This document shows, piece after piece, positions 1 to 12,218 of a DNA stretch of 64,000 nt. The position numbers and the translations under genes were made by a program. Every line of letters begins with the position of its first letter. The stretch's first letter is position 1. Under the pieces are notes generated by a model, which ran no database searches, had not been told where the DNA came from, and saw only the letters and a program-made list of their open reading frames with translations. The DNA is from Mermis nigrescens (lineage: Eukaryota; Nematoda; Enoplea; Mermithida; Mermithidae): the NCBI GenBank assembly GCA_036768485.1, contig JAVLUZ010000756.1, positions 80,129 through 144,128 on the forward strand. Reading direction: 5' to 3'.

Positions 1-1178
1 TTAATCCTTAATGATCCACACAATCCCAAGTATCTTCGTTTTTTTGTTCCATCGAAGCATTTTTCTATGCTAGTACCCTACTTTTAATCAGCATGAATTG
101 AGTAAATCAGTCAGGAAACACATGCGGTAGCATGCCATACAAATGACAGCGGTGTAAGTACGCGGAAAACAATATTGTACTGAAGATCAGCATAATCTTT
201 TTCAAACAAGACAACCTTACCTTATTAAAACATATCAAAGATTTTCTGCATAAACTTTACGCAATTATTGGGTGGAAAGAACACGTACGCTCAGATTCGT
301 CAATCCTGACATTACATAGAACATTTTATAGAAAAAATCATGCTCCTGTAACGCTCTGAAACTGAATTTTATTTTTAGTGTAAACTTTACATAAGAACTG
401 CGTGTCACATATGTAATAGAGGACGCTCGCTGAAGGCGAAACGCGTGTCAGCTGGTGTTGAACCTTCCAACCATTATCAGCGCTGACTCACAGCGCAGCT
501 GTGTTACCACTGTGCCAAGACCGGTTCTCTTGCTAGAGAACGTTTAGCCCTTATATGCTGTTTTACCGCAACAGAGTATCAGCTGTTGCGTCAGCTGTCG
601 TCCCTGACAGTGTGTAAAGAAAACATTCAGTTAGATTCGTAATCCTGACCTTACGGAATTTATTTTGAGAAAATTTACTTTTGCAGCGCTCTGGAAGTAA
701 AATAAATTTGCAGTGTAAACTACACATCAACTATAAATGAATAGAGAAAAATTTACACAACTACTGAATTAGAGAAAATAAACAGTCAGATTCGTAATTC
801 TCACGTTACGTAAAGCATTTTAAAAACAAATTTAGCTTCCGCAAGGCTGTAGAACTAGGGTTACTTTGTTGTGTGAACTTCACACAACCACAGGATGTAA
901 ATAAGATTTTCGTCGGATTCGTAATTCTCATATTACTCTGAAATTACGATCAACATTTATGAAAAAATTTAGTCTCTATAATGCCTTGAAGACAAATAAA
1001 TATCAGATGTAAACCACTTTACACCACTTTTGAGTGTAAACAAAAGCAATCAACTGGCTTATCACGTTTGATTATTCCAGGTACATTTTTAGACTCGATA
1101 TCATGATAATATTCATAACCGTAGAAATTGGCAGAAAAAAGAAGACAGAAACATGTTTAATTGCGCGCGCACACACGC

Positions 1179-1243
<65 letters not shown>

Positions 1244-2335
1244 AATTTTCGACCTTACACTTCCCTGAAAGGCTAAATATTGATGTAAATAAACGCGATT
1301 TACAGTGATGTGTTCCGACCCTGACCTATCCCGACTTTAAACAAAGAAAATGGCGAAGAAAAAAATCGGACAACAACGTATTTTCCACCATCCAACACAT
1401 TGTAAACTTTAAAAATCTGAACGTTACTCCCCACTGAGTATGAAGAAATTCAGTTTAGGCCAATTTGTAGCCTCTGAATCGTAGTAGTACATTTATATGT
1501 GGAAAACTTCTGTTCCACAAAATATTTGAGATATTCGTAAATCAAAATATGAAAAAAACTGTGTTTTTTCGCTTATTTTACGCTCCTAATTTTGAACTTT
1601 ATGCCCCCTAATTTGCTCAATATTGCGTTTCTTTAAACCCTGTTTGCTGCGACGTTTAGCCCTAAGAAGGTACTTCAATAATGTTCCATTTAATTTATCC
1701 CCACTGATAAGCGGAAAAGTCGTCAGAGATATCTTAGGCAAAATCTCCTTTTTACACTATCCTTTAGAATGTAAAGTTTAAACCCTTACATCTAACTCTG
1801 TTTTGAGTGCACAAACTTTGCTGGTAAGCAGAAAGTAGCCCATGAGTCGTAGTACGTTTCTATTGGAAAGAATTCTATGGACTGATAACCGGAGTTTTTG
1901 GCCGACATGAACAAATGGAAAACATGACAAAAATGTGTTTTTTTCACCCCAGGATTTTTTCACTCTTTACACTGCCATCCGAAAAGTAATACGAAATTCA
2001 AAAAAGAAAAGAACAGGTTATCTGGAGAATTCCTTCTTCTACTAATCTTTGCCATCAAATTGTTGAGGCATTAATACCGAGTTGTTCACTTGCCGCGGAA
2101 AACACCACCAAAATTAGCTATATGTTGTAACGTTACGCTAAAACTTCACATGTTCTTTACACAGTCGGTATTGAGTGTAAACAAAAAAAGACCGCATAAT
2201 CTTTTTTATTATCTATTTTTGAATAAAAGCGGCACCTCCCAGATGTGTTCCGTTATAGCTGTATGGGGGTGCACAGGCGATAGAGGTACACAAGTATGTT
2301 GGTGGTACGTGCTAATGCGCTTCCTATGATAAAGC
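1..2335. repeat. Long dispersed repeat F, copy 1 (GTGTAAA units), cut by window edge
   Basis: Non-coding sequence made of irregular units containing GTGTAAACTTTACAC and CAGATTCGTAATTCTGACC at roughly 100-300 bp spacing. It ends near 2335 at GCGCTTCCTATGAT. The same succession of units recurs at 4510-7040 and, inverted, at 29255-30240. Bases 1-80 match one arm of the inverted repeat at 30733-30918. A long CA dinucleotide tract lies within it. I see no coding capacity and cannot assign a superfamily. Confidence 0.6.
1180..1240. repeat. (CA)n microsatellite
   Basis: About 60 bases of nearly pure CA repeat, preceded by a short GC/AC alternating stretch. It lies within repeat F and is not seen in the sister copy near 4880, so it expanded after the copies separated. 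Confidence 0.95.
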
Positions 2336-2611
2336 TAACACAAGAAGTTATCTGATTCCAGTACTTCTATAATATATATTTAAACCTTATCCACGAAATA
2401 GAAAATCCATAATAACGACGTCAAATGATGTCATCTTAAAAAAGCACGGTAAACAACGTTGTGCACTGAGGACGGATCGCATTTGTACAAATATTCTAAT
2501 CGTCGCATGCGTGTAGGTTTCGGAAAGGTTTGTTTCCGAAATTCACAACCCACGCGCAGACCCTATTAGGATTAAACGTTTCGGAATTTTTTCTTTTTAT
2601 CTGCGATTTTT

Positions 2612-2911
2612 TTATAACAATGGATAATGAGAAAAGTCGAAAATAACGTCATTTCCTATGCCATCGATTGTTTCGGCCAGTTTTGCCTTTAAAAAGTTTT
2701 CGACTTTACACCTCCGAAATTTGGGCCCTGCTCTTGTACGATCACAAAATTTATGGCCATAAACTCTCAATTTGTGCCATTTTTTTCGACGCGATTTTGT
2801 AATTTCTGCTGCTTTATATTGGTTCACTTTTATTTCAATCTCAGCAGCTCGATTAGATTTGCGATTTTCCAAAAGCATTTTAATAATGTCTTGACAGGAT
2901 TGTGGCTTCAT
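2612..2911 (-). other. Unrecognised 99-codon reading frame, lysine-rich
   Basis: A true ATG at 2911 opens a frame reading MKPQSCQDIIKMLLENRKSN then a basic stretch (KSRRKKWHKLRVYGHKF). Composition is more protein-like than the surrounding AT-rich repeats. I do not recognise a family, see no splice partners, and cannot exclude chance. It could be an exon or a fragment of a retroposed or transposon gene. Confidence 0.2.
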
Positions 2912-3889
2912 TTATTTAGAATTAATAGTAGAAAATGAAATATCTTTAAGTGAATCAAGCTACTCAGGATAAACACGGATAACACGGAAACGATGACTCT
3001 AAATCGTCATCTTTCTTTACCAAAATATTTGTCACCCAGTCCATGTAATAAGGCACATAAGCGTCATATGTAAAATAAGAGACGCGAGTAATGTAGTAAA
3101 ATTGATTTCCGGGGGGGGGGTATTTTGTTTCTCGGAGGGGGGGAGTGCATACCCCCCCGAACCCCCCACGCCCAGGTGTGGTCACAAACAGCTTTTATCT
3201 TTAGATAGTATGCATAAATACCTATGTAGCGGTTTTTGTAGTATTTCATCAATTGAATCATTTTGAGTGGAGAGGGAATTGAGTTTTAAGAATGCCTACT
3301 GCCCTCTCAAGACTATAAATTACTGAGAATGCATCCACATTTGCAGAAGTGTTTGGAAAAATGAAACACTTTGTTTCCAGTTGAAACTGTATGATCGACA
3401 AAAAAATTTACATGTGTATGGCACAAGTTATAAGGATACCTGCAAAAGTATATAGTATACGTACATGCAAAAATATAGTGTACCTGTAAAAAATATTGTG
3501 CTGCTCGCCTCAGTAGAACGACAACCATAATAATGCACAAGACCTAATTTTTGACAAGAACGAAATCCATTATTTGAAATATTTTTGATGGAAGAAAGAA
3601 ATGTATGCATTTGCTCGAAAGCCGGTTCAAATTCGTATGCTTTTGATTCAAAATTGATTCATAGTGCAGCAAACTGAACACACTACGAATTCAATTATTT
3701 AAATATCATATTCAGTGAAATGTAGCAGTATATCAATTCACAGAAGAAATCAGGAAGTTTTAGTTCATTAAGAGCACTAGTAGACCTCTGTAATATTAAC
3801 TATAAGAAAGTTTAGCGCAAAGACCAACCCAAACGTAGGTTGTAGGTACCTACAAAGTTTCATTGAATTGCTTTTCAGCTTTAAGGTGC

Positions 3890-4260
3890 GGCGCGTACTA
3901 TTAGAGGGCGCTGTCTATAACTTTTTCATTTGATTTTACCCAAAAAGCATCAAATTTCTTCATTACTGAACAAAATAAAGAAATATTTTTACAATTTCAA
4001 TCTCAGTTTTTTTATCAATTGTCTTATTTTTGACATTTTATCCATAAAAATAATATTCCATGTTCTTATGTTGAGTTTGGACTGCTTTTCGGCCAAGAAA
4101 TTGTATTCAAGGGACACATTAAACTAAGGAAAGCATTCTTGTAATAGCAGGTGCGCTTACTATTAGAGGGCGCTGTATATAACTTTTTTCGTTTTGAAGG
4201 TGCGATGTCTATTAGAGGGCGCTTACTATTAGAGGGCGCCGTTTATTAGAATAAATACGG
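3890..4260. repeat. Repeat with TATTAGAGGGCGC units
   Basis: The unit (C/A)TATTAGAGGGCGC occurs at about 3898, 4160, 4208 and 4227, with related spacers TGTCTATAACTTTTT. It looks like the subterminal repeat of a non-autonomous DNA element. Exact ends and a target duplication could not be fixed. Confidence 0.45.
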
Positions 4261-4342
4261 TATTTCACGAAACCTTGTGCATGGAAATCAATTTCCAGCG
4301 ATCTAGTGCCCAACTACAAAAGTGGTTTCCAGGCAGCTACTA

Positions 4343-4506
4343 TAGTCTGTTTCACATAAGTTTGTGCTTTTATGTTCACGATTCTTAGATGTTGTAAACC
4401 AGAATTTCTGCAATTGCGTTGAATTGATCCATACTTACTGTAGGCTGTCGGTTTACATATAGAAAAATTCTTAAAATTCATGCACCAAGTTATGTGAAAC
4501 AGACTA
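4343..4506. mobile_element. mariner-type MITE, TA target duplication
   Basis: 164 bp with inverted ends TAGTCTGTTTCACATAAGTT / AACTTGGTGC-complement type pairing over about 27 bases, flanked by TA on both sides (4341-4342, 4507-4508). No coding capacity. A relative with the same terminal TAGTCTGTTTCA lies at 40472-40696. Confidence 0.75.
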
Positions 4507-4509
4507 TAG

Positions 4510-7040
4510 GTGTAGAGAAAACTAACAGTCAGATTCCCAATTATGATTTTACGTAGAAGATTTTGAAAAAATTAAGCTCGCAAGGCTCTAGAACTAAAGT
4601 TAATATGCAGTGTAAACTTTAGACAACCACAGAGTGTGAAACAAAATTTGAGTCGGATTCGTAGTTCTGATATTACTCTGATATTACGATCAACATTTAT
4701 TAAAATATTAAGTCTCCACAATGGCCCGACGACAAATAAATATCATATGTAAACCACTTTACACCACTGTTGAGTGCAAACAACCTGTCGTATCAGATTT
4801 GGTTTCTGGTTCATTTTTAGACTTGAGATTATGTCCAGACTCATAACCCAGAACTTAACGGAAAAAACAAGACAGAAACACGTTTAACTCCCCTATTTTT
4901 TGACTTTACATTCAGGCATGTAGCTGGCCCTCCTATTTTGGGGGACCAACAACAATTTTGGGGGTCTAAATCAATAATAGCATAAAATAATGTAGTCCTA
5001 TTTTTCTGGTTTTTTTCTGAATTTTAGTAGCTTTCCGGACCCCCTTTCCCCCACAGCTACGTGCATGTCTGCACCTCCCGAAAAAGCTAAACATTGATGT
5101 AAACCAACGCAATTCACTGTGACGCGCACCCCTTAGAAAGTACTTTATTTTTATCTTATTTGACCTCGTCCGACTTCTGAACAGAGAAAGTGGCGAACAA
5201 AAAAATGAACAAACACGTATTTTCCACTGTCCACTACATTGTAAATATTAAAAATCTGAACCTAACGACCCATTGAGAGTAAATAAATTCGGTTCGGGCC
5301 AGTTTGTAGCCCTTTGATTGTAGTACGTTTGTAAGCGCCAAACTTATGTTCCGCAAAATATTTGATATGATTTACCAATCAAAAAACGAAAAAAAAACTT
5401 GTTTTTTTCGCCCATTTTACACCTCAGATTTCGAACTTTACACCCCATAAAACAACTCAATATTACGTTTTTTGAACGCGGCTTGCTTCGACGTGTAGTT
5501 CTTCGAATTTACTGTATTTCTATTTCATGCAATTCATCCTAAATCATAACCGAAAACGTTGGCAGAGAAATCTTGGACAAAATCTGTTTTTACTCGTCCA
5601 CTAGAGTGTAAAGTTTAAACCCCTGGTACTAACTGCGTATTGATCGTAGAAAAGTTTGCTGGTAAGCACAAGATAGCCCTTGATCCGTAGTACATTTCTG
5701 TCAGAAAAAACTTTCTCAAAACTCATAACCGGAGTTGTTGGCAGACATAAACGAGTCGAAAACTCGACCAAAATGTGTCTTTTCACGCCCAGATTTTCGC
5801 ACTCTTTACACTCCCATTCGAGAACTAAGGCGAAATTGAAAAAACAAAAAAGTGTCATCTGCAGAACCTAAATAGATGAATAAGTCAAATGAAGTGCATG
5901 GTTTTGCCAAAAGAATTAAAAAAATATGAAAAAGTTAGTTTTCAGAAGACTTGAACCCATTATTCTCTTTTTAAATTCACATGCGAGAACGGATACGTCA
6001 GCCATTCACCAACTCAACTCGCAGCCAAGATTTCAGCTTGATTATACTATTTTGAAAAATATTCATCATTCTACTGAAGTTTAAGAATAGTGTTCTTATG
6101 ATAATAAAAATAATCATTTATTAAAGACGAGTCAAAAACATCTGAAATAAAAAAATCTGTTCAAACAATATGCAATACGGAGTTATCTATCGGCATTAGA
6201 AAATAGATGTATAATTCAAAGTTCACCTCTCCATACCCCAACAAACACTGGCTGTAGAAAATTTTTAGGTCAGATTCGTTATTCTGACCTTACGGAGAAC
6301 TTTTTAAGAAAAATCATCATCCACGACACTGTGGGCGGAAAAAATTTTTTCATTGTAAAGTTTACACCTGCACTAATAACGCGATATTGATTTTAAAGAA
6401 ACAAAATATATTTTAACGTGTAGCGCTTAGGACGAGGCACATTTTAAAGATAATATCCATGTTCTGTCTACTACGTGGAGAATATGGCAGGAAAAAAAGA
6501 TTTTTTTGTCTCAGACCCTTTACAATAAACCACCTCTAAATTTGAAAATATTACTTTAAACAAAAATAAAAAAGGCTCCCTCTAGGTTTTATAACCGTCT
6601 ACCTTTTGAAACCAATCAGACTGCATAGAATGGAAAAATGAGTTAGATATGCTCTTGCACATGGAAACAGTAAACAAAGTGTCTAATTTACACTCCTGTG
6701 CAACAACTAATGAGTGTAAAAAAATTTTAAGACCAGATTCATAACCTACTAATCAGGGAAAACATTTAAAAAAAAATTGGCCCTCCGCCGATCATTTCAA
6801 TTTTTGGTATAAACTTTACACACTCACGCCTAGCTCGGTATTAAGTGTAAACAAAAACAAAGAGGGGTGTATTCAAGTTTTTTCATTATCCACCTTTTAA
6901 AACAACCGCACCTCCCAAGTGTGTGCCGTTATAGCTGTGAGGGGGACACAAATTTCGCACTCGGTGTGATAAACATATAAGAAAAGAGAATGGTCAAGTG
7001 CCTATATCATGAGGTAGCGCTATCGCGCTACCTATGATAA
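4510..7040. repeat. Long dispersed repeat F, copy 2, with terminal palindrome
   Basis: Parallels copy 1 unit for unit (for example ACAGAAACA.GTTTAA, CTCATAACCGGAGTT.TTGGC) and ends in a perfect palindrome at 7012-7035 (core GCGCTATCGCGC) followed by ATGAT. The same palindrome opens the inverted copy at 29258-29279, so it marks a true terminus. It contains a family E MITE (4913-5067) and about 350 bp of sequence (5870-6230) not seen in copy 1. No ORF of note. Confidence 0.6.
4913..5067. mobile_element. Family E MITE
   Basis: Begins CAGGCATGTAGCTGGCC and ends AGCTACGTGCATG, with an internal pair of G and C tracts. Four further copies are at 31044-31214, 36173-36345, 36605-36775 and 60061-60206. 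The flanking 8-mers do not match here, suggesting an old insertion. Confidence 0.7.
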
Positions 7041-7819
7041 TGTTGTTGTTTGTAAAAACAATTGAGTACAAATACAAAAGCTAAGAAATTGTTCACGAAT
7101 TAAAGGATGAGAATCACGTGTGAGTTAGTTTGAACAATAGATTTTTTGAATTTTGGTTCCTGTAGCTACATATAATAAAAAATTGAAAAATTATTTTTTT
7201 TTCGAAATATTTCTACATCACTGCGTTCGCCGAGAACGGCATAAGAAAGCCTTCATTTCTCCCTATCTCATGAGGTTCTCGAGATCTCTGAATTTGAAAA
7301 TTTCAGATCTCTATAAGAAATAATAAGTACTCGTATAATTTTATTTAAAATAATTAAATTTAAAACATATAATTACATTTACAATAATTAAGAACAACAG
7401 GCTTATAATTACCTTTTCATTTTTCGCAAGATTCATCTAAATTATATTTTATATGAAAAAAGATACAAACTCAAAAATCGATTGCAAATTCGTAGAGCCC
7501 ACGTTAAACCGCGCTTTGGTCATTTTCAGTCGATGTCTAAAAGGTCAAACTATTGCGAAAACTTAGTTTGAAAATTTCAGACCACATTTGATAGAGCCTT
7601 GCCTCAAACGTCCTTTACGCAACAGCTTTCAGATCAGTCAAATCTGGTTTGATGTTGCTTTGAACTTCTAAACCAGGTTTGACTCAAACAGCCTTTCAGA
7701 GACCGATATATTATGCCCAGCCTGGGATTTTTATGCGAGGGTAAGTTTTTCTGCTAAAGTATAACAAAGCTAGCTTTACTGTACTTCCATTTATAAAAAA
7801 TCTGCTCTGCAGTCTCAAT
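7041..7819. other. No gene seen
   Basis: AT-rich sequence between repeat F and the hAT transposon. Parts (7230-7320) resemble the ATCTC-ATGAGGTTCTCGAGAT segment of family A elements. I see no coding region, RNA gene or clear element boundary. Confidence 0.5.
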
Positions 7820-8259
7820 CAGTGTTGCCAGGTTGGCCGAAAATCGGCCAAAATTGGCCGATTTTCAGGCTTGATGTCCGATTTTGGCCGATTGAAAGTC
7901 TTGGCCGATTTTGATGGCCGATTTTTTAACAGTTTGGCCGAATTTGGCCGATCATAAAATTTTTCTGAATAAGGAAGGTTGTTGCTATGCTGCGTATTAT
8001 TGTTTATGTCTACTTACTGTAAGAAGAAGGCACAAAACAAAAATTACAACAATTTACAAAAGAACAACAAACCAGCAAGGACTGTGGACTCGAGTTCGCC
8101 CTTCCGGCCCGGCACCCACCCACCCAGCCCAGGTTTCCTTCATTCATCCCCCACACCCAATTTCCTTCCCATTTCGTTCATATATCTTCACAACACAACA
8201 CATTAATCAAATCAAACCACTCCTTATGTCATGTCATTCGTGTCTGCTTAGTCTGATGG

Positions 8260-8515
8260 GGCATCACTTATCCGCCCCCGGGGGCGGATAATTTTATTAT
8301 CCGCCCCCTGGGGGCGAATAATTTTTTATTCGCCCCCGGACTCACCGTCCCCGAACCTATCAGAAATGAGTGTTTTTAAGAAAATCGGTGAGAACCATTT
8401 ATTAGATAAAAGCTTCCATATATTTACCATTACGGGGGCGAATAATAAAAAATTATTGCCCCCGGGGGCGAATAACAAAGAATTATCCGCACCCGGGGGG
8501 CGGATAAGTGATGCC
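8260..8515. mobile_element. Small GC-rich foldback element nested in the hAT transposon
   Basis: A 256-bp insertion beginning GGCATCACTTATCCGCCCCC and ending with the inverted copy. Inside are further alternating units of CCCCCGGGGGCG and AATAATT, so each end can fold on itself. It is flanked by GTCTGATGG (8251-8259) and GTCTGATAG (8516-8524), a 9-bp duplication with one mismatch. Nine-base duplications suggest a Mutator-like origin, but no transposase is present. It sits 76 bp upstream of the transposase start codon. Confidence 0.75.
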
Positions 8516-8591
8516 GTCTGATAGTGTACGTTGTCACTCGCTATTGGTTTCCTACACACGTTAACTGATCGCCGCTTTTAAGGACTCAACT

Positions 8592-9053
8592 ATGCCATCA
8601 CCGGTTAAAAAGAAACGCAAATCCGGATCTCATACATTTGTCAAATCTTGGCTTCGGGAACCAATTTTCAAATCGTGGCTAATAGAAGGCAAAGATGGTT
8701 CTGCTCACTGTAAAGTATGTTCTGCTAATCTACGCCCAAAACACGATGCTCTTGTTGTACATATTAAGTCGGTCAAGCACATTAAAGCTGTTAGTGACTT
8801 TGAAAGTTGCCAACAAACACATTCATTGACGAGTTCTACTGGATTTACACATCGAAAAGAGCAGAGCTCTGCTGAAGTAGTTAAGAAAGCTGAATTGAAC
8901 TTAGCAGTATTTATCGTCGAACATTCCTCTATACTCACTATTGATCATCTCAGCGAAATGTTGAAGCGGTTATTGCCAAATGATTCGGTTGTTGGAAATC
9001 ATACTTACCTACATCTTCAAAAATACAGGGTGGCCCTTTTATTTGAAGTATAA
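8592..9053 (+). pseudogene. hAT transposase N-terminal fragment (BED-type zinc finger)
   Basis: 153 codons from ATG 8592. A basic start (PSPVKKKRKS) is followed by a BED-like finger: CKVC near residues 36-39 and H...H about 20 residues on (HIKSVKH). A following helix-rich segment ends ILTIDHLSEMLKRLL. Full hAT transposases run about 600-700 residues. This one stops at 9053 just after the sequence changes character, near where a large internal deletion joins the C-terminal part in another frame. Confidence 0.8.
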
Positions 9054-9607
9054 CCGATTTTATTATAACACAACTTAGGCAGCTTCTAAATGCCCTACCT
9101 CCAGCTTTAACTGATATTGATCTCGATAAGGCCATATCTGAATACAACGTGCTTGTGAAGAATGAATGGAAGTCAGCACTGCAAAATGATCCGGCTCTGT
9201 TTTGGGCCGAAGTCATTGAAGATGACAATAGCAATGGTGTTCTTCCGCGCTTTCAAAACATTACCTCATTTGCAATGTCTGCTTTAAGTTTGCCTTTTTC
9301 TAATGCTAGTGTTGAACGAGCTTTTTCTGTATTAAACTTGCTGAAGACTAAACTAAGAAATCGCTTAGATGTCAAGACTACTGATGCTTTATTACGTGTT
9401 CGTTTTTTGCTATGCTGGAAGGGTGAGGATTGTTGCAGCTTTACTGTTACCAAAATCATGCTTCAATTGTTTAAAAATACAATGTACAGTCCTATAATTT
9501 GTGATGATGATATCGTGTGCCTTAATGAACCGTTCTTAGATTCGGGTGATACTTTGTTGAATGTTCAAAATGCGTTTAATGTAGTAGATATTTCACCCAG
9601 TAGTTGA
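9047..9607 (+). pseudogene. hAT transposase C-terminal dimerisation region fragment
   Basis: Open frame from just after a stop near 9044 to the stop at 9607. It reads LRQLLNALPPALTDIDLDKA, NEWKSALQNDPALFWAEV and then the hAT dimerisation block ALSLPFSNASVERAFSVLNL with KTKLRNRL. S.A..ERAFS..... K..... R..L is the conserved C-terminal signature. It lies in a different frame from the N-terminal fragment, and the acidic catalytic residues are absent, so it is a deletion remnant. Confidence 0.82.
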
Positions 9608-9985
9608 TTTGAATAAATTTTATCCGTTTTCTTATTTTTCAACTATATATACATAGTTTGGCCGATTTTGGCCGGAATTTACCTTTGCTCTTGGCCGATT
9701 TTGGCCGGTTGTAAATGTCGATTTGGCCGATTTGCCTTTTCAGAGCTGGCAACACTGGTCTCAATCAGCACAGCAGTCATCAGCAGGCAGGGTTGGCAAG
9801 GCTGGGTTTTTTGAACTTGGGTTTTTTGGGTTTTTTTGTGGGTTTCTTGGGTGCAAGAAATCGTTGGGTTTTGGGTTTTTTATCCACAGGTTAAGAATTT
9901 ATTTGTAATGGAATTAAATACTGTGTATTGTCAATGTTTTTTGTATCATGGTTGTTCCTTTTACAATTGCTTGCGATGCACGAGG

Positions 9986-10175
9986 CACTGATTATTGGCC
10001 AATGTTGGCCCCGAATTTTTCGTTAAGGCCAATATTGGCCAATAACGCTGTGCATTAGGGGCCAATATTTGCAAGATTTAAAATTCTTAAAAAGCTTCAC
10101 ATCTGTGGGTTTCGAACCCCATACTTTCGTGTTGATAAACTCACGCGCGCACACTGCGCCATAGCAAACTTGTGA
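9986..10175 (-). mobile_element. tRNA-like element with one GGCCAATATTGGCC arm (truncated copy)
   Basis: Starts CACTGATTATTGGCCAATG, as does the complete copy at 53158-53509, and runs into a tRNA-like sequence on the minus strand (10165 to about 10100). That has TGGCGCAGTGTGCGCG as box A and GGTTCGAAACCC as box B. The second inverted arm is missing. Repeats of GAAGAATGATACTAAT follow at 10190-10255. Confidence 0.65.
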
Positions 10176-10350
10176 TCAAGATTCTGAAGAATGATACTAA
10201 TGCTATCTGAAGAATGATACTAATGATACTAATTCTGAAGAATGATACTGATCCTATCTTTTATGCCTATGTAGTTTGAATTGTATGGTTGGTATTTCTA
10301 ATTGTCGTTGGTTTGCCTTACGTATTGCAAAAATCCTACATATGTACCTA

Positions 10351-10720
10351 AAACTGTAAGACTAAGTTCAAAGAAATCACACGAACGAAGTTGGATGCAT
10401 CGATTCTTGAAGAGGAATTGGTAATTTGTTCTAATCGTATTTTGATCAAATGCATGTATGTAGGTACGAGCAGGCCCGTAGCCAGGATTATTTCGGGGAG
10501 GGACAAAATATTTTTTAAAGTTAGATATATCGAGAACAATTAGGGTAGTCAAAAATTAGGGCTTTCTTAAACGTTCCTCAACGAGCTCTAAACAATGGTG
10601 ATGCAAAATTTCAAACAAACTTATAAACATTTTTCAATTACTTTCAAAGTCATACACAAAAGATCAATTGCTTGAACTATCTCCACAACCATACCTGGGC
10701 ATGGGGGCTCGGGGGGTATG
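10351..10720. repeat. Segment shared inverted with 58352-58718
   Basis: About 370 bases match the reverse complement of 58352-58718. The match covers a family A left end (CAGGCCCGTAGCCAGG at 10471), the start of a family B insertion at the same place, and about 120 bases of flanking DNA outside the element. A shared nested insertion plus shared flank points to duplication of a larger block, not two independent insertions. Confidence 0.8.
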
Positions 10721-11315
10721 CACCCCTCCCCCCCCCCCCGAGAAACCAAAATACCGCCCAAGAATTCAATTTTCGAAATTTTTGTTGTTTTTTTGCAATT
10801 TTTTGATGCCAATGGATAGTGCTCGATGAGAACCGCTGAAAATGGTGTTTTTTCGCCATAACACCATTTTTAAGGCCATTTTTCAACCTTTAAAAAATCT
10901 TGCACTCCCCAGAACTTCAGAACTTTGGTGCTGCCCACCTATGTGCACAATGATTTCACATCGTCCAATCATAAACATCTTAACTTTTTGTATTTTTTCT
11001 AAACCTTTGTGCTCTGCAAAGAAAAACAATTAGAAAATTAAACATTCGGCGCAAAGCGCCGGAAAATTTTGACATGTCCTCCATGCCTAACTCAAATTTA
11101 AGCACTTTAAAAAAACAAAAACAATACAGAAACACTTGCGCCGCAAAATTTTGCCTTTAACAGCTCAAAATTACGCAAAAAAACTGTTTTGGCGACAGTT
11201 TAAATAGAACTTCAGGAATTTATCATTTATTCCTATGGGGGACCCTTGTGAGAAAAAATTCGTTTCGGCTGCGAGTAACTGCCCCCTAGCCCCCGCCCCC
11301 CTTCCGTGGCTGCGA
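10471..11315. mobile_element. Family A element, decayed, interrupted by family B
   Basis: Left end CAGGCCCGTAGCCAGG. The inner part carries GCTCTAAACAATGGTGATGC, GGCGCAAAGCGCCGG and GGGGGACCCTTGTGAG, in the same order as the full copy at 45994-47043. The right end (CCTTCCGTGGCTGCG) is diverged. A family B MITE sits inside at 10690-10943. Confidence 0.7.
10690..10943. mobile_element. Family B MITE
   Basis: 254 bp, starting CATACCTGGGCATGGGGGC and ending TGCCCACCTATG. The flanking 8-mers TCCACAAC and TGCACAAT match at 6 of 8. Internal landmarks are the C tract, GATGCCAATGGATAGTGCTC and CCATTTTTAAGGCCATTTTT. No ORF. Confidence 0.8.
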
Positions 11316-12218
11316 TACTGTGCGTAATTTTTTATATTAAATTATTTTTATAATATTCCCATTTGGCGGAATTTTCGACAACTTCGATTTTAATAATTTG
11401 TCGCATTGAAGCACATAATAATTTGTCACATTGAAAGACGAATAGCCAAATCAGCTGCGGTGTAGATTGGTAACTGACAGGTAAAATCGGAACAGACGAA
11501 AACAACAGGTTTCTTGAAGTCACGCGATGACTGAACCAACGACCTCAGATGTTCGTTCTTCTCTAACAGAAAAGAGTCTGAAAAAGTTATTGAATAAATA
11601 AAGGTATGAGTACAGATCTAAATAATTTACCAATGTAGAATGAATTCCACAATCGAGTATTGCCAAGCTAATGTTGAACGTATGTATGTAACATTGAAAA
11701 GGTTTCGAGTTTGTACAGAAAATCCGACTCATTGATCCAGAATTTTTTAATCAGATTGGTCGTTTGCCGCAAGCAAGCGAATATTTTCATATATGTAAAA
11801 TACGTTTGATAACTATATTTTAGTCAAACTTCGAATTGTGCGTAGGAAACATGATCAAAAATGGATATTTTCTGCAAAAGAAATGCAAAGTCGAATTTAA
11901 TCGCCTCATTACGTCGAAAATTGCACTTTAACAGGCTGAAAATATTACGGCGTTTTAAGCCGTAAAAAACACTTGTTAAACCCAATGTTTACCGTATGAT
12001 CATTGTCCTCGATTTTACCTCCCCCCTAACCTGGCCATTCCTACCTTGCCCATGTGTTATGAATTCAAATATTTTGATGAGGAAATACAAAACATCATTC
12101 ATGCACACAGGGGGTGAGGGGTACCCCCTGAAGGGTCAGTCGGACAGGCATTGTCCGGCGATTTTGAGCTGATTGGAAGTTTTTTTGCATCATTTCTGAG
12201 GTCAAAAGCAGTAAGAAC
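11316..12218. other. No gene seen; fragment of a G/C-tract MITE
   Basis: AT-rich sequence. About 12100-12180 resembles the G/C-tract MITE family D (GGGTGAGGGGTACCCCCTGAAGGGTCAG). No coding region or RNA gene recognised. Confidence 0.5.

Larger units (their letters stand above)
7820..9757 (+). mobile_element. hAT transposon, internally deleted, complete ends and 8-bp TSD
   Basis: The ends are perfect 12-bp inverted repeats, CAGTGTTGCCAG (7820-7831) and its complement (9746-9757). They are flanked by the identical 8-mer GTCTCAAT at 7812-7819 and 9758-9765. Eight-base duplications and CAG-type termini are typical of hAT. Subterminal arrays of TTGGCCGA(AA/TT) fill about 7831-7945 and 9655-9735 and are candidate transposase-binding sites. 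Two reading frames inside keep the N- and C-terminal parts of a hAT transposase, but the central catalytic region is missing, so the copy cannot move itself. Confidence 0.93.

Noticed and set aside
8200..8600. CRISPR-like alternating palindromes
   Set aside because: Repeats are nested inverted blocks in a eukaryotic transposon, bounded by a target duplication, not direct repeats with unique spacers.
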